NCBI GenBank assembly: GCA_022772085.1
Contig: JALFBN010000011.1
Coordinates: forward strand, 124,001-188,000
Source of the DNA: Porphyromonas sp.
GTDB taxonomy: Bacteria > Bacteroidota > Bacteroidia > Bacteroidales > Porphyromonadaceae
Direction: 5' to 3'
Length of the DNA stretch: 64,000 bases
The position numbers and the translations under genes are program-made. The first letter of the stretch is position 1. The number at the start of each line of letters is the position of its first letter. The notes beneath the pieces are model-generated. The model was not told the DNA's origin and did not search any database. It saw only the letters and a program-made list of their open reading frames with translations. Of the stretch, positions 9,505-17,862 are shown piece after piece.

Positions 9505-9924
9505 ATGAAGAAACATCTCTTTGTAATCCTCACAGTACTCTGTGCCCTACTCGCTAGTGTACAGTGGAGTCATGCCCAAAACATTTACAACGCCAACGGA
9601 CAACAAGTTGCCAAGGTAGAATCCGATGGTACACTTCGAGATCGCAACAATCATGCCGTAGGCAAAATCGACCAAGATGGTACGATACGTGATGAGCGGG
9701 CACATGCCGTAGGAAAAATCGAAAGCAATGGAACCATCCGCAATGAACGTGGACAAGCCGTAGGCAAGGTGGAGAGTGATGGTACCGTACGCGACGATCG
9801 CAACAGCAAAGTGGGCAAGATCGAAAGTGATGGCACCGTACGTGATAGACAAAACAGGTCCATCGGAAAAGCATCCGGAGTCAAGAAAGAATGGGCTGCC
9901 GTGGTCATATTCTTTAGATTTTAA
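9505..9924 (+). CDS. Exported five-repeat protein (5-fold beta-flower-like)
   Basis: A 139-residue protein with a signal peptide (MKKHLFVI..., cleavage expected after SHA near residue 24). Five consecutive 17-residue repeats follow (residues 35-119) of the form VGKIESDGTVRDRNNxA. The ORF can be extended upstream to 9391, but the ATG at 9505 puts the signal peptide at the N-terminus and leaves room for the promoter box at 9412, so I chose it. Five identical units suggest a five-bladed closed beta structure, like proteins named 5-fold beta-flower in Bacteroidota. Function is unknown. It ends with a hydrophobic segment (AAVVIFFRF). Confidence 0.8.
   Translation: MKKHLFVILTVLCALLASVQWSHAQNIYNANGQQVAKVESDGTLRDRNNHAVGKIDQDGTIRDERAHAVGKIESNGTIRNERGQAVGKVESDGTVRDDRNSKVGKIESDGTVRDRQNRSIGKASGVKKEWAAVVIFFRF
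9607..9861 (+). repeat. Five tandem 51-bp coding repeats
   Basis: Five in-frame units of 51 bp encode V(A/G)K(I/V)xxDGT(I/L/V)RDxR-type 17-mers. The units have diverged at DNA level (roughly every third base differs), so they look structurally constrained rather than recently expanded. Confidence 0.85.
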
Positions 9925-10016
9925 GCCCATGTCCCCCTCTTAATGGAGCATAACACCCTTAAAGAAGGAAGAGGGACGAAACAGAAAAGGCAGGTTCAAA
10001 CTCATCGGTGCTACAC

Positions 10017-11378
10017 TTAAGCCCGAATGTAGAGTTTGGGACTGCCTTGAAACTTTTTGTAAGCAGCGAGCGAACTCAATATCCACAAAACTTTGCGACG
10101 TGTGCGAATCTGTGGCAGAGGTGCACATCCGTCGGTGAATATAATCAGTCCATCATAAGCGGGGTGTTCCTCAAAAAAAGAGATCAGTGGAGTGAAACTC
10201 GTTCCTCCTCTGGCCATCACCTTAATACCTCGATGCGCCCGATACATCTCCACCAGTGGAAGATGCAACTCAGAATCAAACTGCACCACATCAATCCGCT
10301 CCACTCCCTGAGTAAAAAAGTGGTTGATGACACTTAAAAAATTCTGTATATCTCCATTAGGAATCGACCCACTGACGTCAATACCCACCAGCACTCGAGT
10401 CGTGTAGGGATGGCGAATACCCATCTGCCGAAATCCGTACCGGCGACTGGGCTTCATACGACTCAATACAACTCGGTTGGAGAGGATCCCCATACGAAAA
10501 AGAGCTAGCTGGCGGCGAATATTCACCTGAACTAGCATGGATTGCTCCAGATATTGCTGTATGGGGCGAGGGAGCGCCCCCCATGCATCCGTCTTCACCG
10601 CTTTTTTGAGCAGCATCTCAATGGCTTCGTTATGCACCTCATCCTCCTCCCACAGAGCGGTAAGCTCTTCCCACTCCTCCGCTCTCCGTTGTAAATGCTC
10701 CAATGCATTGTATTGTACTTTGGAGGTAGAAACCGAAGCGGTGGCGATGGCTCGTGCATCTTGTTGATCTGAAGAGTAATGAATAGAATCGGGCAAAGTG
10801 CCGACCGCCTCCTGCTCCGACTTTTTTTCCGAATGGAAGCGAGCATTGCCCCTGCCCCGTCCGCCTTCGGGACTGCGCTCGCCGGCCCCTCCATTCATCC
10901 CCCTCTTTTTGCCGTCGCTACTGCCTTGATCCAAACCACCCTTGGAGGTGGTGCTCTCCTTTGAGGGTATCCCTTGAGGCGGTAATAGGGCATCAACCAT
11001 CGAATAATACTCCTCAAAACTACGGTGAGCAGGCAACTTGAGCATCGTACGTGTCGCCATCGTTTCGTTGGCATCGTAGTACTCAGCAATAGTCATATCA
11101 CTCGCTATCGCCAGACAGAGAGAACGAGAGTTCAACGGCTGACGCTGGTAAGGATGGCGCAACAAGATACGCACAACTTCAATCCGAAGTCGCTTGGCAA
11201 TATACCCTTGGGATCGTCCCTTCAGCAATTCAGAGTTATATTCCAGTACTCCCCCACCAACACGCATCTCCACTTTGAGTTGTAGATTCTCGGAAAGCTC
11301 GTGTGTACAGAGTACATCAAACAACAGTGGATCAGTAAAAAACCAATCATTGGCTATCTGTTGCAATAGCTCTTTCAT
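10017..11378 (-). CDS. vWA-domain protein (VWA-like / DUF2201 type), partner of MoxR ATPase
   Basis: A 453-residue cytoplasmic protein. The C-terminal 130 residues form a von Willebrand A-like domain with a metal-site motif (GIDVSGS) and a later FTDG segment; the N-terminal half is helical and metallopeptidase-like, as in VWA-like proteins of the COG3864 type. The middle (about residues 140-215) is low-complexity, charged and Gly-rich. It overlaps the upstream MoxR gene by 4 bp (ATGA), the usual coupling in MoxR-vWA pairs that act as chaperone-like or metal-insertion machines. The client here is unknown. Confidence 0.85.
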   Translation of the reverse strand: MKELLQQIANDWFFTDPLLFDVLCTHELSENLQLKVEMRVGGGVLEYNSELLKGRSQGYIAKRLRIEVVRILLRHPYQRQPLNSRSLCLAIASDMTIAEYYDANETMATRTMLKLPAHRSFEEYYSMVDALLPPQGIPSKESTTSKGGLDQGSSDGKKRGMNGGAGERSPEGGRGRGNARFHSEKKSEQEAVGTLPDSIHYSSDQQDARAIATASVSTSKVQYNALEHLQRRAEEWEELTALWEEDEVHNEAIEMLLKKAVKTDAWGALPRPIQQYLEQSMLVQVNIRRQLALFRMGILSNRVVLSRMKPSRRYGFRQMGIRHPYTTRVLVGIDVSGSIPNGDIQNFLSVINHFFTQGVERIDVVQFDSELHLPLVEMYRAHRGIKVMARGGTSFTPLISFFEEHPAYDGLIIFTDGCAPLPQIRTRRKVLWILSSLAAYKKFQGSPKLYIRA

Positions 11379-12442
11379 AACTCCCGAATGTAATCCGTTA
11401 TAAGGGTATAGACCGAAGGCTTTTTAGTCATTACGAAGAGGTTGGCATTGGGATAGGTAGCTGACGAAAAAAGATTGATCAAATGCATCAAAGCCTCACG
11501 CAAATCATTTTTTTCGAGCCAATGAAGATATTTCTCTAAGTTGGTACCGACTAAATCGGTTTGATTCTCCGGGTAACCTCGGGCTTCCAGACAACGGAAA
11601 ATATGATCGTTGATCAGGGCGAATTGGGGTAACTTCATCGACTTTAATCGCTTCTGAACAGTCGAGAAATGCAACAGCAGATCTGCTCCGCTGATCACAG
11701 AATTTTCGGTCAAAGACTCGGCAAAGCGAGCAGTAGCCTTGGCTCCAATAATCCCACCTATCAGCAAAAGAGTTGTTTCGTCCAACTCATCCATCCCTTG
11801 GATCACGTCTGAGACCCGCTCCCATGCACGCCGATCGGCACACTTGTCTATCGAGTCTGCATTGACATTGAAGGGGGCATCTAGGGCATCTTGGTTGTTC
11901 TCTATAAAGCGAAGAATCCGCTCATCTACCCCTTTCTGCTCCGCCCAAAACAACCACTCGGACACCGTTGGACGGAATAGATATACGTTGAAACGCGAGA
12001 CAAGGGCGGGATCCAATTCCGTAATTTGGTACTCCTCTCCATCATTCACAGCCGAGATAATGCGAGAACCTGCGGGCAAACTCCTCCCTGCTAACTTGCG
12101 ATTGAGTGCCAAATCCATCACAGACTGCAACATCTCCGGACGGGCACGATTGAGTTCATCCAAAAAGAGAACGATCGGTTTATCGCCCTCAGGGAACCAA
12201 TAGGGAGGCATAAACTCAGTCCTCCCCGTGGCCTCATTGAGGTGAGGCAAGCCGATCAGATCGCCGGGATCACTCATTTGCCCCAAGAAAAGTGTCACAA
12301 CCTCCACCCCACGAGCTCGATAATAATCCGATATAATCCGAGACTTACCGATACCGTGAACACCGACCAACATGATATTGTGATGTGCGGGCGTCCGCTC
12401 TAAGATAGACTGTAATTGCTTATTGTTGATTGAGATAGCCAT
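11375..12442 (-). CDS. MoxR-family AAA+ ATPase
   Basis: An AAA+ ATPase of 355 residues from the chosen start. Walker A is GVHGIGKS, Walker B is VLFLDELNRA, and sensor and arginine-finger regions follow (PALVSRFNVY). The frame extends upstream to 12496, but that would overlap the preceding gene by 47 bp; the ATG at 12442 leaves an 8-bp gap and begins with a typical helix (MAISINNKQL), so I prefer it. It is translationally coupled to the vWA gene downstream. MoxR/vWA pairs remodel or activate partner proteins; nothing here identifies the partner. Confidence 0.88.
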   Translation of the reverse strand: MAISINNKQLQSILERTPAHHNIMLVGVHGIGKSRIISDYYRARGVEVVTLFLGQMSDPGDLIGLPHLNEATGRTEFMPPYWFPEGDKPIVLFLDELNRARPEMLQSVMDLALNRKLAGRSLPAGSRIISAVNDGEEYQITELDPALVSRFNVYLFRPTVSEWLFWAEQKGVDERILRFIENNQDALDAPFNVNADSIDKCADRRAWERVSDVIQGMDELDETTLLLIGGIIGAKATARFAESLTENSVISGADLLLHFSTVQKRLKSMKLPQFALINDHIFRCLEARGYPENQTDLVGTNLEKYLHWLEKNDLREALMHLINLFSSATYPNANLFVMTKKPSVYTLITDYIREL

Positions 12443-12449
12443 ATATTGT

Positions 12450-13304
12450 TTACGAAAGAGATTTCGAGGGATCGACCCACGGATGATTATTGCCATAGGT
12501 TCTTAGTGTCGCATGGGGTAGTTCCATTTGCACTAAAGACTCAACTTCACACCACGAGGCAGTCGCCTTGCAACGATCGACAAAAGAGGGTAAAAAATGC
12601 AATTGATCCATATAATGGCATGTCGAAAGAGCCAGTGTCAATCTCTTTTTTCGTTGCAAACGAAAAGAAAGAAGAGCCTCATGAGCGATAAGTTGTAGAC
12701 TGTACACATGGTGCCCCTGATTCAAAAAAGTAGCGACAACACTTGGGATTGTTTTGAGGAATAGGGAACGGATTTTTTCCTCCTTCGCTTGAGCCACGAC
12801 CACGGTGTCCAATTCATCCGATAACGCAGTTAGCGCACTCTTTGAGGAGAGGAGAAACTCCAAAAGAGCCTCCATCTTCGGAATACATTTTCTGTGCTCC
12901 AATGCATAACCTTCCTGAGGCAGACGATCATATTCCAGAAAGAGGAAAAAGGGATCGTAATACCACGATGTACACCCACCGCAGAGACGGCGATAGGCAT
13001 TACGAGCAATCTTATTGAACAGAATATAGAGCGATATATTATGGAAGCGAATGCGCAACCCTCCGCGAATCGGATACCAAAGATGCGTAAAATGCCGACC
13101 ATCCTCTAAAGCCTCCACTGTCAAACCCAAAAGCAAACATCGCTCACAAAGGCTAGCCATATAGTCCGAAGCCAAAATGCGGTAAGTGGCACGACCCACG
13201 TGGTACTGCTCTGCCGATCCAATCTTAGGACAGACCTCCCCTAACCACGCTCCTAACCGTTGCCTAATCGTTTCAGATAAATCGGGACCGGATACTCCCT
13301 CCAT
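12450..13304 (-). CDS. Conserved-operon protein of unknown function
   Basis: A 284-residue soluble protein, first gene of the MoxR-vWA operon. I do not recognise its family. It has no signal peptide or clear membrane span, is rich in aromatic residues and cysteines (for example LCGGCTSWYYDPFF near residues 103-116), and is mostly helical in composition. Placement 8 bp before the MoxR gene and behind a good promoter suggests it is the dedicated partner or substrate of the MoxR-vWA machine. That is inference from position only. Confidence 0.7.
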   Translation of the reverse strand: MEGVSGPDLSETIRQRLGAWLGEVCPKIGSAEQYHVGRATYRILASDYMASLCERCLLLGLTVEALEDGRHFTHLWYPIRGGLRIRFHNISLYILFNKIARNAYRRLCGGCTSWYYDPFFLFLEYDRLPQEGYALEHRKCIPKMEALLEFLLSSKSALTALSDELDTVVVAQAKEEKIRSLFLKTIPSVVATFLNQGHHVYSLQLIAHEALLSFRLQRKKRLTLALSTCHYMDQLHFLPSFVDRCKATASWCEVESLVQMELPHATLRTYGNNHPWVDPSKSLS

Positions 13305-13410
13305 TTCTTATTGTACTCTCTAATTTAAAGTGATCTCAAGCTCCACCTAGTAAACAAGAGAGGAAGCTAGTTGTTCACCTCACAAGTACCTATCGCAAAG
13401 CTCCTTGGCG

Positions 13411-13444
13411 CAAAGGTACAAAGGATAAGGAGATACCGCTCAAA
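13411..13444 (-). promoter_or_regulatory. Promoter of the unknown-MoxR-vWA operon
   Basis: On the minus strand TTTG (13441-13444) and a perfect TACCTTTG (13411-13418) are 22 bp apart, about 105 bp before the ATG at 13304. Confidence 0.75.
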
Positions 13445-13452
13445 ATGGGCAC

Positions 13453-13498
13453 AAAAAAGCGGCACCATCCCCCTCCACAAAGGAAGAACAGTACCGCT
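13453..13498 (-). terminator. Terminator of the Rnf operon
   Basis: On the minus strand an 8-bp stem AGCGGTAC/GTGCCGCT (one G-T pair) closes a 25-nt loop and is followed by T6, about 45 nt after the rnfA stop codon. Confidence 0.8.
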
Positions 13499-13543
13499 CA
13501 CGTCTCTTTCAAAAATACTTATGTCGTATCCCTTTTACCTCTC

Positions 13544-14116
13544 TTAGGCAATACCACTAAAGCCCATGAAGGCCATAGCTAAGATACTTGCACTAATCAT
13601 AGCAATAGGGATATTGCGCATAGCTTTGGGGAGATTGGCTTTGGAAACCTGCTCGCGGATACCCGCAAACACAACCATAGCCAAGAAAAAACCAAGCCCT
13701 GTAGAAATCGCATAAATCAAGCTTTCAAGGAAGGTAAATTCCTTTTGGATCACGAGGAGAGCAACCCCCAAAACACAACAGTTTGTCGTAATAAGAGGGA
13801 GGAACACCCCGAGCGCTTGATACAAAGGAGGCGAAACCTTCTTGAGTACCATCTCGAGCATCTGTACCAAGGCGGCGATCACAAGGATAAAGGCAATCGT
13901 CTGCAAAAACTCAAGTTGATTGGGTACCAATACAAATTGATTGATCAGAAAGGTTACCATCGTACTGATAGCCAATACGAATGTAACGGCAGCACCCATC
14001 CCTGCGGCGGTATCAATTTTCTTAGAAACCCCGAAGAAGGGACAAATTCCTAAGAACTGCGACAGTACAACGTTATTGACAAAGATAGCCGCAATAATAA
14101 TCATTATATAATGCAT
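13544..14116 (-). CDS. rnfA: Electron transport complex subunit RnfA/RsxA
   Basis: A 190-residue integral membrane subunit with six predicted spans, homologous to RnfE and to NqrE. It forms part of the ion-conducting core of the Rnf complex, which couples ferredoxin:NAD+ oxidoreduction to Na+ or H+ pumping across the inner membrane. The N-terminus MHYIMIIIAAIFVNNVVLSQ and the internal NCCVLGVAL segment, whose cysteine helps bind an intramembrane iron-sulfur centre in characterised complexes, are typical. It is the last gene of the operon, 30 bp after rnfE. Confidence 0.96.
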   Translation of the reverse strand: MHYIMIIIAAIFVNNVVLSQFLGICPFFGVSKKIDTAAGMGAAVTFVLAISTMVTFLINQFVLVPNQLEFLQTIAFILVIAALVQMLEMVLKKVSPPLYQALGVFLPLITTNCCVLGVALLVIQKEFTFLESLIYAISTGLGFFLAMVVFAGIREQVSKANLPKAMRNIPIAMISASILAMAFMGFSGIA

Positions 14117-14146
14117 AGAGCAATCGTATTAATGGTTCTACTTAAA

Positions 14147-14737
14147 TCAAGACTTCTTCGTAATCACGTTGAATAGAGCAATAAGGCAACCCAACACCAT
14201 GAATGCCCCCGGAGGAAGGATGAAAAGGAGTGCTCCATACGTATCGGGATAGATAAGTTGCTCAAACACCTTACCGGACCCCATAAACTCACGCACTGAT
14301 CCAAGGATCGTCAGAGACATCGTGAACCCCAAACCAATGCTTACTCCATCGATGATGGATAGGATCGGATTTTGTTTTGAAGCTACCGACTCTGCACGTC
14401 CGAGAACGATACAGTTCACCACAATAAGAGGAATGAATATACCCAAACTGCTATTGAGCGCGGGAAGGTAGGCTTGGATGAGAAGTTGCAGTACCGTTAC
14501 GAAACCGGCAATCACCACGATAAACGCAGGAATGCGTACTGCATCGGGGATTAACTTTTTGAGGAGGGAGATCACCAAGTTAGAGCAAATAAGCACAAAG
14601 GTGGTGGCCAGTCCCATCATCAAACCATTCGATCCGGAGGTAGTTGTCGCCAAGGTAGGACACATACCAAGGAGCAACACGAAAGTAGGGTTCTCCTTGA
14701 TGAATCCATTGGTAAGCGTCTTTACGTATTGATTCAT
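14147..14737 (-). CDS. rnfE: Electron transport complex subunit RnfE/RsxE
   Basis: A 196-residue multi-span membrane subunit, paralogous to RnfA, with six hydrophobic segments. The LGMCPTLATTTS segment near residues 23-34 and VNCIVLGRAE near residue 108 are family marks, each carrying a cysteine that ligates the intramembrane iron-sulfur centre shared with RnfA in known Rnf/Nqr structures. Its start overlaps the end of rnfG by 4 bp. Confidence 0.96.
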   Translation of the reverse strand: MNQYVKTLTNGFIKENPTFVLLLGMCPTLATTTSGSNGLMMGLATTFVLICSNLVISLLKKLIPDAVRIPAFIVVIAGFVTVLQLLIQAYLPALNSSLGIFIPLIVVNCIVLGRAESVASKQNPILSIIDGVSIGLGFTMSLTILGSVREFMGSGKVFEQLIYPDTYGALLFILPPGAFMVLGCLIALFNVITKKS

Positions 14738-15462
14738 TTGTTTTCTCCTTTCTCGGCAGTAGCCGTATTATCTTCAGTTTCGGGAGCTTCGTCAGCCTCT
14801 TTCGCAGGAGTGGCGTCACTTCCGGTAGCAGCAGAAGATGCATCAACAGCATCTGCAGAAGCTACACCGGCAGCTTCTCCATAATACTTATAGGCTCGAT
14901 TAACGGCATCGAGGAAAGCACGACTGGTAATCGTAGAGGCCGTAATGGCATCAACCCTACCACCATCCTTAGAAACCGTAAGCTGACCATTCTCGGCAGC
15001 CATGTCTACTCCTTTCATATTTTGGATGTTACCACCCTTGGCATCTGTGTGGAACCATTCGTCCATCTTAGCACCAAGTCCGGGAGTTTCGCCATGCTTG
15101 AGTACTGAGAAGTCACAGATAACACCTTTGGCATCGAAGCCCACCATAAGGTCAATGCGACCACCAAAACCATTTTTGGTAAAAGTCTCTATGGCATAAC
15201 CAACAGGCTCTCCACCTTTTTTGGCAACATATACTTTGATGATATCCTTTTCACCTTCCTTAAATTCCATAACCTCATCCAATGGATTGTTATCGAACTC
15301 AGGTACTACCTTTTTAATGGCTTCCGTCTTATTCTTTAGCTCAGTAGCAGCGATCGGCTCATCCGTTACACTTTTCATGACTCCAAGGATCGCACCCACC
15401 ACCAAACAGATGATGGTTAGCGAAAGGATCATATTTGGGAATGTAGATGCTAGCTTTTTCAT
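14734..15462 (-). CDS. rnfG: Electron transport complex subunit RnfG (flavinylated)
   Basis: A 242-residue protein with one N-terminal membrane span and a periplasmic FMN-binding domain (residues about 55-200). The covalent FMN threonine motif, classically (S/T)GAT, here reads TAST in DAITASTITSRAF near residue 175; the last Thr would carry FMN. The last 40 residues are Ala/Asp/Glu-rich, low-complexity and not part of the family core. It overlaps rnfE by 4 bp and rnfD by 4 bp, so the three genes are tightly coupled. Confidence 0.93.
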   Translation of the reverse strand: MKKLASTFPNMILSLTIICLVVGAILGVMKSVTDEPIAATELKNKTEAIKKVVPEFDNNPLDEVMEFKEGEKDIIKVYVAKKGGEPVGYAIETFTKNGFGGRIDLMVGFDAKGVICDFSVLKHGETPGLGAKMDEWFHTDAKGGNIQNMKGVDMAAENGQLTVSKDGGRVDAITASTITSRAFLDAVNRAYKYYGEAAGVASADAVDASSAATGSDATPAKEADEAPETEDNTATAEKGENK

Positions 15463-16457
15463 TTCTTCTCCTCCTTCTTAATCTTTTCACCAAAATGCTT
15501 GGGTTTTGCATAGAGGTTGATGATAGGCGTAAAGGCATTCATGATCAAAATGGCAAACGACATACCCTCAGGATAGGAGCCCCAAGTTCGGATAATTACC
15601 GTTAGGAGTCCGATACAACAACCGTAGATGAGTTGACCGCGATGCGTGATGGGCGATGTAACATAGTCAGTAGCCATGAAGATAGCACCAAGCATGAGAC
15701 CACCCGTTGTGAGGTGTTGGATAGGATCGGGATAAACGGCAGGATTAACAAGCCAAAGAATACCACCGAATACAATCACTGCTAGGAAGATCGAAACAGG
15801 AGTATGCCATGAGATAATCTTACGACAGAGCATGAAGACAAGCCCGATAAGCAATGCAATGGCAGAGATTTCTCCCATCGAACCGGGATTCATTCCAAGG
15901 AATAGATCGATGTGTGAGGGAAGTTGCTCCAATGCACCGGCGTCACCTTGGATAGCTTGCTTCATAAGAGCCAAAGGTGTAGCCATCGTCTCTCCATCCA
16001 CCGTCGCTGCAAGACTATTAGCCACAGGCCAAGTAGTCATTTGAGCCGGGAATGAAATAAGGAGGAATACACGTCCCACCAAAGCAGGATTGAAGACGTT
16101 GTTACCCAAACCTCCGAAAGCCATCTTACCGATAGCAATGGCGACAAAGGCACCAAAGACCACGATCCACCAAGGCAAATTGGCAGGTAGGTTAAAAGCA
16201 AGAAGTACAGCCGTCAGGATCGCAGATCCATCAAGGACATAATTCTCACGACGAAGCATAAAACGAGTTATAAACCACTCGGTGAAGCAGCAAGTAACCA
16301 AACAAAGTGCGGTCACAAGTAACGCATGCCAACCGAATTGGTATGCAGAGAAGAGAAATGCAGGGATAAGTGCAATAAGTACCCCGTACATATTCTTGCT
16401 AATGCTATCCCCACTGTGAATATGAGGGGAGGGCGTTATGATTAATTTATTTTCCAT
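15459..16457 (-). CDS. rnfD: Electron transport complex subunit RnfD
   Basis: An integral membrane subunit with about nine or ten spans, homologous to NqrB, that carries a covalently bound FMN. The conserved MATDYVTSPIT segment (about residues 260-270) is the expected flavin-attachment region. The start is placed at the ATG at 16457, since the codon before it is GTG. It ends 4 bp inside rnfG and follows rnfC by 28 bp. Confidence 0.94.
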   Translation of the reverse strand: MENKLIITPSPHIHSGDSISKNMYGVLIALIPAFLFSAYQFGWHALLVTALCLVTCCFTEWFITRFMLRRENYVLDGSAILTAVLLAFNLPANLPWWIVVFGAFVAIAIGKMAFGGLGNNVFNPALVGRVFLLISFPAQMTTWPVANSLAATVDGETMATPLALMKQAIQGDAGALEQLPSHIDLFLGMNPGSMGEISAIALLIGLVFMLCRKIISWHTPVSIFLAVIVFGGILWLVNPAVYPDPIQHLTTGGLMLGAIFMATDYVTSPITHRGQLIYGCCIGLLTVIIRTWGSYPEGMSFAILIMNAFTPIINLYAKPKHFGEKIKKEEKK

Positions 16458-16485
16458 CACTCTTGAATCACTGTATGAGGTTCTC

Positions 16486-17817
16486 TTATTGTTTACGCGA
16501 ACGCATGATACCCATTACCGTTTGCTTACCGATGCGAATATGATCCAAGAGCGGACGATCTGCGGGGCAAGTAAAGCTACAAGAACCACACTCGATACAG
16601 TCAGCAACGTTCATTTTTTCGCAACTATCCCACTCTTTGAAGATCGTATCACGCATGATGAAGGCAGGGTTAAGTCCCATAGGACATACACTGACGCACT
16701 TACCGCAACGGATACAGTCACGCATGGGACGACGGGTAGACTCCTTACGATTGAGGAGGAGTAGACCACTGGATCCCTTGGCAACGGGAACATCGGTGTT
16801 TACGAGGGCACGTCCCATCATGGGACCACCTCCAATGACTTTACCGGTGTCCTCGGGCATCCCACCGGCATGATTGATCAAATCAATCATAGGCGTACCA
16901 ATACGCACGAGGAGATTCGAGGGATTTTGGAGCATCTTACCCGTAACTGTTACAACGCGTTCCAAAAGAGGTTTATTCTTCTGTACAGCTTCATAAACAG
17001 CGTACACTGTTCCGACATTTTGCACAACGGCACCCGTGGAGATAGGCAACGCGCCACTTGACACCTGACGACGAATCACCGCATCGATAAGTTGCTTTTC
17101 CCCTCCTTGAGGATAGCGTTTCTTGAGGGGTACGATCTCAATACCCGGGAATGAGGCAGCGGCCTTTTGCATGATGTCGATAGCCTCAGGCTTATTGACT
17201 TCAATACCGATCTTCGTTTCACGAACGCCAATAGCTTTCATGATGATGGTACAACCGATCATGATCTCTTGGGCGTGCTCACGCATCAGTGCGTCATCAC
17301 TCGTCAAATAAGGCTCGCACTCCACGGCATTGATGATCAGTACAGTTGCCGTTTGTCCCGGAGGAGGTGACAACTTAACGTGTGTAGGGAATGTAGCCCC
17401 CCCCATGCCCACAATACCCATTTCAGCTATTTTGTCTACAATTTCCTTGGCAGACAAGGGGCATTCGCTCTTAATATCTGTGCTGCGATCTATGGATTCT
17501 TCCCATTCATCACCAACAACGTCAATGAAAATGGCTGGTTTCTTATACCCACTGGCATCGTAGATGGCGTCAATCTTGGCCACCTTCCCCGATACAGAGG
17601 AGTGGATGTTGGCCGAAACAAACCCGCCGGCTTTAGCGATCAACGTACCGACTTTCACTGTATCCCCCTTAGCCACCACGGCTTGTGCAGGAGCACCGAT
17701 ATGCTGCCCCAGAGGAATAACAGCCTGCTTAGGCAAGGGCAAAACCTCGATAGGACGCCCGGCCGACAACTTACTTTCGGGAGGATGAATACCTCCGATA
17801 CGAAAAGTTCTCTGCAT
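16486..17817 (-). CDS. rnfC: Electron transport complex subunit RnfC
   Basis: The soluble NADH/FMN-binding subunit of Rnf, 443 residues from the chosen ATG. The start is set at 17817, where the family N-terminus MQRTFRIGGIHPPESK begins; an upstream GTG at 17859 is less likely. The NADH/FMN domain includes GMGGATFPTHVKL. Two 4Fe-4S clusters lie near the C-terminus (CIRCGKCVSVCPMGL and CIECGSCSFTCPADRPL). It passes electrons between NAD(H) and the RnfB/RnfG flavin chain. It sits 45 bp downstream of rnfB. Confidence 0.96.
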   Translation of the reverse strand: MQRTFRIGGIHPPESKLSAGRPIEVLPLPKQAVIPLGQHIGAPAQAVVAKGDTVKVGTLIAKAGGFVSANIHSSVSGKVAKIDAIYDASGYKKPAIFIDVVGDEWEESIDRSTDIKSECPLSAKEIVDKIAEMGIVGMGGATFPTHVKLSPPPGQTATVLIINAVECEPYLTSDDALMREHAQEIMIGCTIIMKAIGVRETKIGIEVNKPEAIDIMQKAAASFPGIEIVPLKKRYPQGGEKQLIDAVIRRQVSSGALPISTGAVVQNVGTVYAVYEAVQKNKPLLERVVTVTGKMLQNPSNLLVRIGTPMIDLINHAGGMPEDTGKVIGGGPMMGRALVNTDVPVAKGSSGLLLLNRKESTRRPMRDCIRCGKCVSVCPMGLNPAFIMRDTIFKEWDSCEKMNVADCIECGSCSFTCPADRPLLDHIRIGKQTVMGIMRSRKQ

Positions 17818-17862
17818 AGTATCTATAATATTCGATATTTTCCTTCTAATGAAATACACGCA

